A DNA stretch of 64,000 bases, from positions 513,013 through 577,012 of the forward strand of contig NZ_BMVL01000004.1 in the NCBI RefSeq assembly GCF_014650695.1, given 5' to 3'. Shown here in pieces: positions 51,787 through 59,631 of the stretch; positions within the stretch are counted from its first letter, which is position 1; each line of letters opens with the position of its first letter. Below the pieces are notes generated by a model. It ran no database searches, was not told where the DNA came from, and was given only the letters and a program-made list of their open reading frames with translations. Source of the DNA: Streptomyces avidinii. Its GTDB lineage: Bacteria; Actinomycetota; Actinomycetes; Streptomycetales; Streptomycetaceae. The translations under genes and the position numbers were made by a program.

Positions 51787-52667
51787 GCGCCCCGCTGCGG
51801 CTGGGCGCCGTGATCATCACCATGGGCAACCGGCCCGACGAGCTCAAGGCGCTCCTCGACTCGGTGGCCCGCCAGGACGGCGCCCCCGTCGAGGTGGTCG
51901 TCGTGGGCCAGGGCGTGCAGGTCACCGGCCTGCCCGAGGGCGTCCGCAGCATCGACCTGCCCGAGAACCTGGGCATCCCGGGCGGGCGCAACGTCGGCAT
52001 CGAGGCCTTCGGCCCCGGCGGCCGCGACGTGGACGTGCTGCTCTTCCTGGACGACGACGGTCTGCTGGAGCGCACCGACACCGCCGAGCTGTGCCGGCAG
52101 GCCTTCACCGAGGACCCCGGGCTGGGGATCATCAGCTTCCGGATCGCCGATCCCGACACCGGTGTGACCCAGCGCCGGCACGTGCCGCGCCTGCGCGCCT
52201 CCGACCCGATGCGCTCCTCCCGGGTGACCACCTTCCTGGGCGGCGCCAACGCCGTCCGCACCACGGTGTTCGAGCAGGTCGGGGCCTTGCCGGGGGAGTT
52301 CTTCTACGCGCACGAGGAGACCGATCTGGCCTGGCGGGCACTCGACGCAGGGTGGCTGATCGACTACCGGGCGGACATGGTGCTGCTGCACCCGACCACT
52401 GCCCCCTCCCGGCACGCGGTCTACCACCGTATGGTGGCTCGTAACCGGGTGTGGCTCGCCCGCCGCAACCTGCCCGCCCCGCTGGTCCCGGTCTACCTGG
52501 GCGTCTGGCTCCTGCTGACGCTCGTACGCAGGCCGTCGGTGCCCGCGCTGAAGGCCTGGTTCGGCGGTTTCCGGGAGGGATGGACCACTCCCTGCGGACC
52601 CCGCCGCCCGATGAGGTGGCGTACGGTCTGGCGGTTGACCCGGCTGGGCCGACCTCCTGTCATCTGA
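51783..52667 (+). CDS. Family 2 glycosyltransferase
   Basis: This 294-residue inverting glycosyltransferase has a GT-A fold. The start LRLGAVIITMGNRPDELKAL and the ENLGIPGGRNVGIEAF segment are typical. The metal-binding motif is FLDDDG, and the catalytic region includes FFYAHEETDLAWRALDAGW. The C-terminal part has one or two hydrophobic stretches (PVYLGVWLLLTLV) for membrane association. It overlaps the previous gene as GTGA. It probably decorates the product of the CDP-alcohol transferases before export. Confidence 0.92.
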   Translation: MSAPLRLGAVIITMGNRPDELKALLDSVARQDGAPVEVVVVGQGVQVTGLPEGVRSIDLPENLGIPGGRNVGIEAFGPGGRDVDVLLFLDDDGLLERTDTAELCRQAFTEDPGLGIISFRIADPDTGVTQRRHVPRLRASDPMRSSRVTTFLGGANAVRTTVFEQVGALPGEFFYAHEETDLAWRALDAGWLIDYRADMVLLHPTTAPSRHAVYHRMVARNRVWLARRNLPAPLVPVYLGVWLLLTLVRRPSVPALKAWFGGFREGWTTPCGPRRPMRWRTVWRLTRLGRPPVI

Positions 52668-52761
52668 CCAGCCCGCGTCTGGGAACATGACGCGATCACG
52701 GGCCTCGAGCCACCAGCCTGATGCCCACCTGGCCGCATCTTGAAGACGAAAGTTTCAACTT

Positions 52762-53691
52762 GTGAGTGACACAACCCACGACGGCGCCCTCGCCACGAGC
52801 AGGCCGCCGTCCGACGACGCGGGGCTGAGCCCCGCGGAGCTCGCCAGGAAGTACGGACTCTCGGTCAGCGGCGCCCGGCCCCGCCTGGGCGAGTACGTAC
52901 GGCAGCTCTGGGGCCGGCGCCACTTCATCATGGCCTTCTCCAGGGCCAAGCTGGTCGCGCAGTACAGCCAGGCGAAGCTCGGCCAGGTCTGGCAGGTGGC
53001 GACCCCGCTGCTGAACGCGGCCGTCTACTGGCTGATCTTCGGCCTGATCCTCGGTGCGGGCCGGGAGATGCCCAAGGGCGTCTACGTCCCGTTCCTGATG
53101 ATGGGCATCTTCGTCTTCACCTTCACCCAGAGCTCGGTGATGGCGGGCGTCCGGGCGATCTCCGGGAACCTCGGCCTGGTGCGCGCGCTGCACTTCCCGC
53201 GCGCCTCGCTGCCGGTCTCCTTCTCGCTCCAGCAGCTCCAGCAGCTGCTGTACTCGATGATCGTCGTCTTCGTGATCGCCATCGCCTTCGGCAACTACCC
53301 GCGGCTCGCCTGGCTGCTGGTCATCCCGACCCTGGCGCTCCAGTTCGTCTTCAACACCGGCCTCGCCATGATCTTCGCGCGGATGGGTTCCAAGACCCCC
53401 GACCTGGCGCAGCTGATGCCCTTCGTGATGCGTACCTGGATGTACGCCTCCGGCGTCATGTTCCCGATCGGGATCTACCTGGAGGACCAGCCGCAGTGGA
53501 TCAGCGACGTGCTGCTGTGGAACCCGGTCGCGATCTACATGGACCTCATCCGGTTCGCGCTGATCGACGACTACGGCAGCAGCAACCTGCCTCCCCACGT
53601 GTGGGCCTTCGCGGTGGGCTGGGCCGTGGTGATCGGCATCGGCGGCTTCGTGTACTTCTGGAAGTCTGAGGAGCGTTACGGCCGTGGCTGA
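52762..53691 (+). CDS. ABC-2 type permease (TagG-like polymer exporter)
   Basis: This 309-residue permease has a cytosolic N-terminus and six hydrophobic segments, including LLNAAVYWLIFGLILGAG, VPFLMMGIFVFTFTQS, MIVVFVIAIAFGNYP and AFAVGWAVVIGIGGFVYFW. The segment KLVAQYSQAKLGQVWQVATP is typical of TagG/Wzm-type exporters of wall or surface polysaccharides. GTG start with weak ribosome site. It overlaps the ATPase gene by 8 bp. With that gene it should export the product of the preceding transferases. Confidence 0.92.
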   Translation: MSDTTHDGALATSRPPSDDAGLSPAELARKYGLSVSGARPRLGEYVRQLWGRRHFIMAFSRAKLVAQYSQAKLGQVWQVATPLLNAAVYWLIFGLILGAGREMPKGVYVPFLMMGIFVFTFTQSSVMAGVRAISGNLGLVRALHFPRASLPVSFSLQQLQQLLYSMIVVFVIAIAFGNYPRLAWLLVIPTLALQFVFNTGLAMIFARMGSKTPDLAQLMPFVMRTWMYASGVMFPIGIYLEDQPQWISDVLLWNPVAIYMDLIRFALIDDYGSSNLPPHVWAFAVGWAVVIGIGGFVYFWKSEERYGRG

Positions 53692-54466
53692 CAACAACCG
53701 GGGGCGCGTCCCCACCGTGATCGCGGACGGCGTCCACATCGTCTACCGGGTCAACACCGGCAGCGCGGGCAAGGGCGCGGCCACCGCCGCGCTCAGCAAG
53801 ATAATGCGCCGGAAGAAGGGCGACGCCCCGGGCGTCCGGCGGGTCCACGCCGTGCGCGGGGTCTCCTTCACGGCCTACCGCGGCGAAGCCATCGGCCTCA
53901 TCGGCTCCAACGGCTCCGGCAAGTCCACCCTGCTGCGCGCCATCGCGGGCCTGCTGCCCTGCGAGGAGGGCAAGGTCTACACCGACGGCCAGCCCTCGCT
54001 GCTGGGTGTCAACGCGGCCCTGATGAACGACCTCACCGGCGAGCGGAACATCGTTCTCGGCGGTCTCGCGATGGGTATGAGCCGCGAGCAGATCAAGCAG
54101 CGTTACCAGAGCATCGTCGACTTCTCGGGCATCAACGAGAAGGGCGACTTCATCTCCCTGCCGATGCGCACCTATTCCTCCGGTATGGCGGCGCGCCTGC
54201 GCTTCTCCATCGCGGCGGCCAAGGACCACGACGTTCTGATGATCGACGAGGCACTGGCCACCGGTGACCGCAGCTTCCAGGTGCGTTCCGAGGACCGGAT
54301 CCGCGAACTGCGGCAGAAGGCCGGCACGGTCTTCCTGGTGAGCCACAACAACAAGTCCATCCGTGACACCTGTGACCGGGTGCTGTGGCTGGAGAAGGGT
54401 GAGCTCCTGATGGACGGGCCCACCGAGGAAGTCGTCTCGGCATACGAGAAGGCCACCAACGGCTGA
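53684..54466 (+). CDS. ABC transporter ATPase (TagH-like)
   Basis: This 260-residue ATPase has Walker A GSNGSGKST, signature YSSGMAARLRF and Walker B VLMIDEALATGD, followed by LVSHNNKSIRDTCDRVLWLE. The YSSGM signature is that of the Wzt/TagH group of polysaccharide and teichoic-acid exporters. It lacks the C-terminal substrate-binding domain of Wzt. It pairs with the permease just upstream. It is the last gene of the module, followed by a terminator. Confidence 0.94.
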   Translation: MADNNRGRVPTVIADGVHIVYRVNTGSAGKGAATAALSKIMRRKKGDAPGVRRVHAVRGVSFTAYRGEAIGLIGSNGSGKSTLLRAIAGLLPCEEGKVYTDGQPSLLGVNAALMNDLTGERNIVLGGLAMGMSREQIKQRYQSIVDFSGINEKGDFISLPMRTYSSGMAARLRFSIAAAKDHDVLMIDEALATGDRSFQVRSEDRIRELRQKAGTVFLVSHNNKSIRDTCDRVLWLEKGELLMDGPTEEVVSAYEKATNG

Positions 54467-54516
54467 CCTCCGGGTCGCGCGGCGCCCTCTTCCGGCGCTT
54501 TTCCGCTTCACCCGAA

Positions 54517-54545
54517 GGCCCCCGCCGCTCAGCGCGGCGGGGGCC
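54517..54545 (+). terminator. Terminator of the polyol-phosphate/export module
   Basis: GGCCCCCGCCGC and GCGGCGGGGGCC pair over 12 bp around TCAGC, 50 bp past the ATPase stop. The rest of the 364-bp gap holds the hopanoid promoter region and a short upstream ORF. Confidence 0.85.
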
Positions 54546-54768
54546 TCAATCGTGCTCTCGCATTTCGCGGCGACATTCGGTGGCGGAGCGAATACCCGGG
54601 AGGGCTCCGCGACGTTCTACAGCGTAAGCTGAGGCGGTCCTCAATCACGGCAAGAGGGGACGATTCCCCGCAGGTGAAGGGCTCTGGGGCAGCCCGGGGA
54701 ATCCCCGGGCGGCGTGTCCGAAATAGGATGTAATGGGTCGGCAGTGTAGAACGGGAGATGTGACGGCA

Positions 54769-54834
54769 ATGGCTACGGGAATTCTCCGGCCCCCAGGCAC
54801 AACGGCCGTCCCCGCCCCGGGCGGCGGGCGGTGA
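54769..54834 (+). CDS. 21-codon ORF coupled to hpnC
   Basis: ATG 54769 has GGGAGA upstream. The peptide is MATGILRPPGTTAVPAPGGG plus R, and its stop overlaps the hpnC GTG as GTGA. It may exist to deliver ribosomes to hpnC, which has no good ribosome site of its own. A -10-like TAGGAT lies about 45 bp upstream. Alternatively it is simply part of the leader. Confidence 0.4.
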   Translation: MATGILRPPGTTAVPAPGGGR

Positions 54835-55760
54835 CCCCGGGGCACGGCATCCGGCCCCTGTCCGACACGGTCCACGTGAACGCCACACTCGACAAGGCGA
54901 CGGCGGAGAACTTCCCCGTCGCCCCCGTCTTCCTGCCCCGTGCCTGGCGCGACGGGCTGACGGCCGTCTACGGGTACGCCCGCCTCGTCGACGACATCGG
55001 TGACGGCGACCTCGCCCCCGGCGGCCGCGACGCCGTCCTCCTCGGTCTCGACCCCGCCGCCGTCGACGACCGGCTCGCCATGCTCGACGCCCTCGAGGCC
55101 GACCTGATGCGCGTGTTCGGCGCCGACTCCGGCCCGCCCCGCCACCCGCTGCTGCTCGCCCTCCGGCCCGTCGTGCGCGCCCACGGCCTGACCCCCGAGC
55201 CGTTCCTCGGGCTCATCGAGGCCAACCGCCAGGACCAGCACGTCGCGCGCTACGGGACGTACGCGGACCTGGTCGGCTACTGCGAGTTGTCCGCGAACCC
55301 GGTCGGCCGCCTCGTGCTCTCCCTCACCGGCACCAGCACCCCCGAACGGATCCGCCGCTCCGACGCCGTCTGCACGGCCCTGCAGATCGTCGAGCACATC
55401 CAGGACGTCGCCGAGGACCTCGGCCGCGACCGCATCTACCTGCCCGCCGAGGACATGCGCCGCTTCCACGTGGCCGAGGCGGAGCTCGCGGCCCCGACCG
55501 CCGGCGCGTCCGTACGCGCCCTGATCGCATTCGAAAGCGATCGCGCACGCGAGCTGCTGAATGAAGGCACCCCGCTCGTGGGTAGCGTCCACGGCAGACT
55601 CCGGCTGCTGCTCGCGGGCTTCGTGGGAGGGGGGCGTGCGGCCCTGCGAGCCGTCACCGCCGCCGGTTTCGACGTCCTCCCCGGCCCGCCCAAGCCCACC
55701 AAGAGCGGCCTGCTCCGCGAGGTGGCCGCCGTCCTGCGCACAGCGCCGAGAAAGGGGTGA
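54831..55760 (+). CDS. hpnC: Squalene synthase HpnC
   Basis: This 309-residue trans-prenyltransferase is the hydroxysqualene synthase of the three-step HpnC-HpnD-HpnE route from farnesyl diphosphate to squalene. Signatures are AVYGYARLVDDIGDGDL (first Asp-rich motif) and ALQIVEHIQDVAEDLGRDRI (second), then YLPAEDMRRF. It is GTG-initiated and coupled to the upstream 21-codon ORF. Its stop overlaps hpnD as GTGA. It opens the hopanoid operon. Confidence 0.95.
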   Translation: MTPGHGIRPLSDTVHVNATLDKATAENFPVAPVFLPRAWRDGLTAVYGYARLVDDIGDGDLAPGGRDAVLLGLDPAAVDDRLAMLDALEADLMRVFGADSGPPRHPLLLALRPVVRAHGLTPEPFLGLIEANRQDQHVARYGTYADLVGYCELSANPVGRLVLSLTGTSTPERIRRSDAVCTALQIVEHIQDVAEDLGRDRIYLPAEDMRRFHVAEAELAAPTAGASVRALIAFESDRARELLNEGTPLVGSVHGRLRLLLAGFVGGGRAALRAVTAAGFDVLPGPPKPTKSGLLREVAAVLRTAPRKG

Positions 55761-56719
55761 GCCCGACCGTGGAGGGCCCCACACACGTGTCCGCACCGGT
55801 CCAGGCCGCCTACAGCTACTGCGAGGCCGTCACCGGTTCCCAGGCACGCAACTTCGCCTACGGCATCCGGCTGCTGCCGAACGACAAGCGGCAGGCGATG
55901 TCCGCGCTGTACGCCTTCTCGCGGCGGGTCGACGACATCGGTGACGGCACGCTGGCCCCCGAGGCCAAGTTCGCCCGGCTCGAGGAGACCCGCGCCGTGC
56001 TCGGGCGGATCCGGGCCGAGGAGATCGACGAGGACGACACCGACCCGGTCGCGGTCGCCCTCGCGCATGCCGCGCGCCGCTTCCCCATCCCGCTCGGCGG
56101 CCTCGACGAACTCATCGACGGGGTCCTGATGGACGTCCGCGGCGAGACCTACGAGACCTGGGACGACCTCAGGACCTACTGCCGCTGCGTGGCCGGGGCC
56201 ATCGGGCGGCTCTCGCTCGGCGTGTTCGGCACGGTGAACGGCTCCGCCCTCGGGGCATCCGACTCCGCGCGCGCCGCGGAGTACGCCGACACCCTCGGTC
56301 TCGCCCTGCAACTCACCAACATCCTGCGGGACGTTCGCGAGGACGCGGCCAACGGGCGTACCTACCTGCCCGCCGAGGACCTCGCCAAGTTCGGCTGCTC
56401 GGAAGGCTTCCGCAGCGACCGGATGCCCGCCGGCGCCGACTTCGCCGGGCTCGTCCACCACGAAGTCCGCCGTGCCCGGGCCCTGTTCGCCGAGGGCTAC
56501 CGGCTGCTGCCGATGCTCGACCGGCGCAGCGGTGCCTGCGTGGCCGCCATGGCCGGCATCTACCGGCGGCTGCTGGACCGTATCGAGCGCGAGCCCGAGG
56601 CGGTGCTGCGGGGCCGCGTGTCGCTGCCGCCGCACGAGAAGGCGTACGTCGCGGTGCGCGGCCTGTCCGGCCTCGATGCGCGGACCGTCTCCCGCCAGAA
56701 CACGCGGAGGCGAGGCTGA
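55757..56719 (+). CDS. hpnD: Presqualene diphosphate synthase HpnD
   Basis: This 320-residue enzyme condenses two farnesyl diphosphates to presqualene diphosphate. Motifs are ALYAFSRRVDDIGDGTL, YCRCVAGAIGRLSLGVFG and ALQLTNILRDVREDAANGRT, then YLPAEDLAKFG. It is GTG-initiated with a 4-bp overlap with hpnC. Its stop overlaps the next small gene as TGATG. Confidence 0.95.
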   Translation: MSPTVEGPTHVSAPVQAAYSYCEAVTGSQARNFAYGIRLLPNDKRQAMSALYAFSRRVDDIGDGTLAPEAKFARLEETRAVLGRIRAEEIDEDDTDPVAVALAHAARRFPIPLGGLDELIDGVLMDVRGETYETWDDLRTYCRCVAGAIGRLSLGVFGTVNGSALGASDSARAAEYADTLGLALQLTNILRDVREDAANGRTYLPAEDLAKFGCSEGFRSDRMPAGADFAGLVHHEVRRARALFAEGYRLLPMLDRRSGACVAAMAGIYRRLLDRIEREPEAVLRGRVSLPPHEKAYVAVRGLSGLDARTVSRQNTRRRG

Positions 56720-56964
56720 TGACCGCGATCACCCGGCTCCCGGCGGCCGCAGCCGGTCCGGCCGCGGCGCGCACGCACCTGCGCCTGCGCCCGGTGGGGC
56801 GTCCCGGCAGGGACGGCGCCCGGGCAACCACTTCGGCGGCGGGCGCGTCTCTTCCGGCGGACTGCGACCACGAGGGCCGGGCCGCCGTACGCCCGGCGGC
56901 CCGGCCCACCGACGACCGACCGTCCGGCCCGGAGGGCCACCGCAGCACGGGGGAGCACGCATGA
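56719..56964 (+). CDS. Small Ala/Arg/Pro-rich protein in the hopanoid operon
   Basis: This 81-residue protein is rich in Ala, Arg, Pro and Gly: MTAITRLPAAAAGPAAARTH, then LRLRPVGRPGRDGARATTSA. It has one Cys and no signal or membrane segment. It is not a known Hpn enzyme. Overlap at both ends (TGATG with hpnD, ATGA with hpnE) keeps it in the coupled operon, which argues for real translation. It could be a disordered partner, or only a spacer ORF that maintains coupling. I cannot assign a function. Confidence 0.6.
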   Translation: MTAITRLPAAAAGPAAARTHLRLRPVGRPGRDGARATTSAAGASLPADCDHEGRAAVRPAARPTDDRPSGPEGHRSTGEHA

Positions 56965-58340
56965 CCGGCATCGAGCAGCACGCGGTCGTCGTGGGCGGCG
57001 GACTCGCCGGGGTCACCACCGCCCTCGAACTCGCCGACGCAGGGATGCGCGTCACCCTGATGGAGGGCCGCCCCCGGCTCGGCGGCCTCGCCTTCTCCTT
57101 CAAGCGCGGCGACCTCGACGTCGACAACGGCCAGCACGTCTATCTGCGCTGCTGCACCGCCTACCGGTGGTTCCTCGACCGCGTCGACGGCGCGGCCCTC
57201 GCCCCCCTGCAGGACCGGCTCGACGTCCCCGTCCTGGACGTCGCCCACCCCGGCGGCCCGCGACTGGGCCGGCTGCGCCGCAGCGGCCTGCCCGTGCCCC
57301 TGCACCTGGCCGGATCGCTCGCCCGCTACCCGCACCTCTCCATCGCCGAGCGACTGAGCGTCGGCCGCGCCGCCCTCGCGCTGCGCCGGCTGGACCCCAC
57401 CGACCCGGCGCTGGACGGCCTGGACTTCGCGACCTGGCTCGGCCGCTACGGCCAGTCGGCCCGCACGATCGAGGCCCTGTGGGACCTGGTCGGCATCGCC
57501 ACGCTCAACGCCACCGCCGAGCAGTCCTCGCTGGGCCTGGCCGCCATGGTCTTCAAGACCGGCCTGCTCTCCGAGAACGGCGCCGCCGACATCGGCTGGG
57601 CCCGGGTCCCGCTGGGCGAACTGCACGACACCCTCACCCGCAAGGCGCTCGACGCGGCCGGCGTACGGACCGAACTGCGCACCCGCGTCACCGGCATCTC
57701 CCGCATGCCCGAAGGGGCGTGGCGGATCGACACCGAGGAAGAGTGCCTGGAGGCGGGTTCCGTGGTCCTCGCCGTCCCGCAGCGCGAGGCCCACGCACTG
57801 CTGCCCGCCGGCGCCCTCCCCGACCCCGACAAGCTCCTGGACATCGGCACCGCGCCCATCCTCAACGTCCACGTGGTCTACGACCGCAAGGTGCTCAAGC
57901 AACCCTTCTTCGCCGCCCTCGGCTCCCCGGTGCAGTGGGTCTTCGACCGCACCGAGTCCTCCGGACTGCCCGACGGCGGCCAGTACCTGGCGCTCTCCCA
58001 GTCCGTCGCCCAGGACGACATCGACGAACCCGTCTCCGTCCTGCGCGCCAAGTACCTGCCCGAGCTGGAGCGGCTGCTGCCCGCCGCGCGCGGCGCCAAG
58101 GTACGGGACTTCTTCGTCACCCGGGAGCGGACGGCCACCTTCGCCCCCACCCCCGGCGTCGGCCGGCTGCGCCCCGGGGCGCGGACCGACACGCCGGGGC
58201 TCTACCTCGCCGGTGCGTGGACTGCCACGGGCTGGCCCGCGACCATGGAGAGCGCCGTCCGGAGCGGACTGAGCGCGGCGCACGCCGCACTCGCCGCGCT
58301 CGGCCGCCACCGCGAACACCCTCTGCAGGAGGCGGCATGA
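56961..58340 (+). CDS. hpnE: Hydroxysqualene dehydroxylase HpnE
   Basis: This 459-residue flavoprotein reduces hydroxysqualene to squalene. The FAD loop is AVVVGGGLAGVTTALELADA, with LMEGRPRLGGLAFSF and the conserved VDNGQHVYLRCCTAYRWFLD. The C-terminal flavin motif is PGLYLAGAWTATGWPATMES. It overlaps the previous gene and the polyprenyl synthase gene by 4 bp each. Confidence 0.95.
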   Translation: MTGIEQHAVVVGGGLAGVTTALELADAGMRVTLMEGRPRLGGLAFSFKRGDLDVDNGQHVYLRCCTAYRWFLDRVDGAALAPLQDRLDVPVLDVAHPGGPRLGRLRRSGLPVPLHLAGSLARYPHLSIAERLSVGRAALALRRLDPTDPALDGLDFATWLGRYGQSARTIEALWDLVGIATLNATAEQSSLGLAAMVFKTGLLSENGAADIGWARVPLGELHDTLTRKALDAAGVRTELRTRVTGISRMPEGAWRIDTEEECLEAGSVVLAVPQREAHALLPAGALPDPDKLLDIGTAPILNVHVVYDRKVLKQPFFAALGSPVQWVFDRTESSGLPDGGQYLALSQSVAQDDIDEPVSVLRAKYLPELERLLPAARGAKVRDFFVTRERTATFAPTPGVGRLRPGARTDTPGLYLAGAWTATGWPATMESAVRSGLSAAHAALAALGRHREHPLQEAA

Positions 58341-59512
58341 CGAGCACCATCAGTAGCACCGGCACCACCAGCACCACGAGCACAGCACGTACAGGAACAA
58401 GAGGAGAGCCAGTGAACCCGGGGAATCCGGCTGTCGAGAACACGGATGCCAGTGTGGGCACAGCCGGAGGGGGCGTGGAGAAGGCGGACACGATCGCTCT
58501 CCTGGAACGCGGCCGTACGCTGTCGACCCCCGCGCTCCGCGCCGCCGTCGACCGGCTCGCGGCGCCCATGGACACCGTCGCCGCCTACCACTTCGGCTGG
58601 ATCGACGCCCAGGGCAACGTGGCGGACGGCGACGGCGGCAAGGCCGTTCGCCCCGCGCTCGCACTGCTCTCCGCGGAGGCCGCGGGCGCGGCGGCCGAGG
58701 TCGGCATCCCCGGCGCCGTCGCGGTCGAGCTCGTACACAACTTCTCGCTGCTGCACGACGACCTGATGGACGGCGACGAGCAGCGCCGCCACCGCGACAC
58801 GGTGTGGAAGGTGCACGGCCCGGCCCTCGCGATCCTCGTCGGCGACGCCCTGTTCGCCCTCGCCAACGAGGTGCTGCTGGAGCTCGGCACCGTGGAGGCC
58901 GGCCGTGCGACCCGCAGGCTGACCACCGCCAGCCGCAAGCTCATCGACGGCCAGGCCCAGGACATCTCCTACGAGCACCGCGAGCGCGTCAGCGTCGAGG
59001 AATGCCTGGAGATGGAGGGCAACAAGACCGGCGCCCTGCTCGCCTGCGCGGTCTCCATCGGCGCCGTCCTCGGCGGCGCGGACGACCGTACCGCCGACAA
59101 GCTGGAGGAGTACGGCTACCACCTCGGGCTCGCCTTCCAGGCCGTCGACGACCTGCTCGGCATCTGGGGCGACCCCGAGGCGACCGGCAAGCAGACCTGG
59201 AGCGACCTGCGCCAGCGCAAGAAGTCCCTGCCCGTCGTCGCCGCCCTCGCGGCCGGCGGCGAGGCGTCCGAGCAGCTCGCCGAACTGCTCGCCGCCGACG
59301 CCAAGAGCAGCGACTTCGAGAACTTCTCGGAGGAGGAGTTCGCCGCCCGCGCGGCCCTCATCGAGGCGGCCGGCGGCCGCCAGTGGACCGCCGACGAGGC
59401 ACGCCGCCAGCACGCCGTCGCGATCCGGGCCCTGGACGACGTCGACATGCCGCAGCGCGTGCGCGACCAGCTCGTGGCCCTCGCGGACTTCGTCGTCGTG
59501 CGCAAGAGGTGA
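58337..59512 (+). CDS. Polyprenyl diphosphate synthase (E-type)
   Basis: This 391-residue prenyl synthase probably makes the farnesyl diphosphate used by HpnC/HpnD. The first Asp-rich motif is FSLLHDDLMDGDEQRRHRDT and the second is FQAVDDLLGIWGDPEATGKQ. GKAVRPALALL is the diphosphate-binding region. The ATG overlaps hpnE as ATGA, but a second start at GTG 58412 has a better ribosome site (GAGGAG) and is in frame. The 25 residues between are only Ser/Thr/Gly. Both starts may be used. A 119-bp gap follows before shc. Confidence 0.94.
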   Translation: MTSTISSTGTTSTTSTARTGTRGEPVNPGNPAVENTDASVGTAGGGVEKADTIALLERGRTLSTPALRAAVDRLAAPMDTVAAYHFGWIDAQGNVADGDGGKAVRPALALLSAEAAGAAAEVGIPGAVAVELVHNFSLLHDDLMDGDEQRRHRDTVWKVHGPALAILVGDALFALANEVLLELGTVEAGRATRRLTTASRKLIDGQAQDISYEHRERVSVEECLEMEGNKTGALLACAVSIGAVLGGADDRTADKLEEYGYHLGLAFQAVDDLLGIWGDPEATGKQTWSDLRQRKKSLPVVAALAAGGEASEQLAELLAADAKSSDFENFSEEEFAARAALIEAAGGRQWTADEARRQHAVAIRALDDVDMPQRVRDQLVALADFVVVRKR

Positions 59513-59631
59513 TCGCCACCCGACAGCGGATATGAATCGCGAGTCGCCGGCCGGCGCCGCCACCTGAGCGTGGCGCGCACGGCCGACGGCAGACCCCAGC
59601 ACAGCACAGGACACTGTTCTAAGGGGAAGCC

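Noticed and set aside
54560..54768. Possible ECF-type promoter (GGAAT near 54700) for the hopanoid operon
   Set aside because: Spacing to a GTC/TCC -10 is not convincing. The simpler TAGGAT element at about 54724 was noted instead, and neither is supported strongly enough to list.
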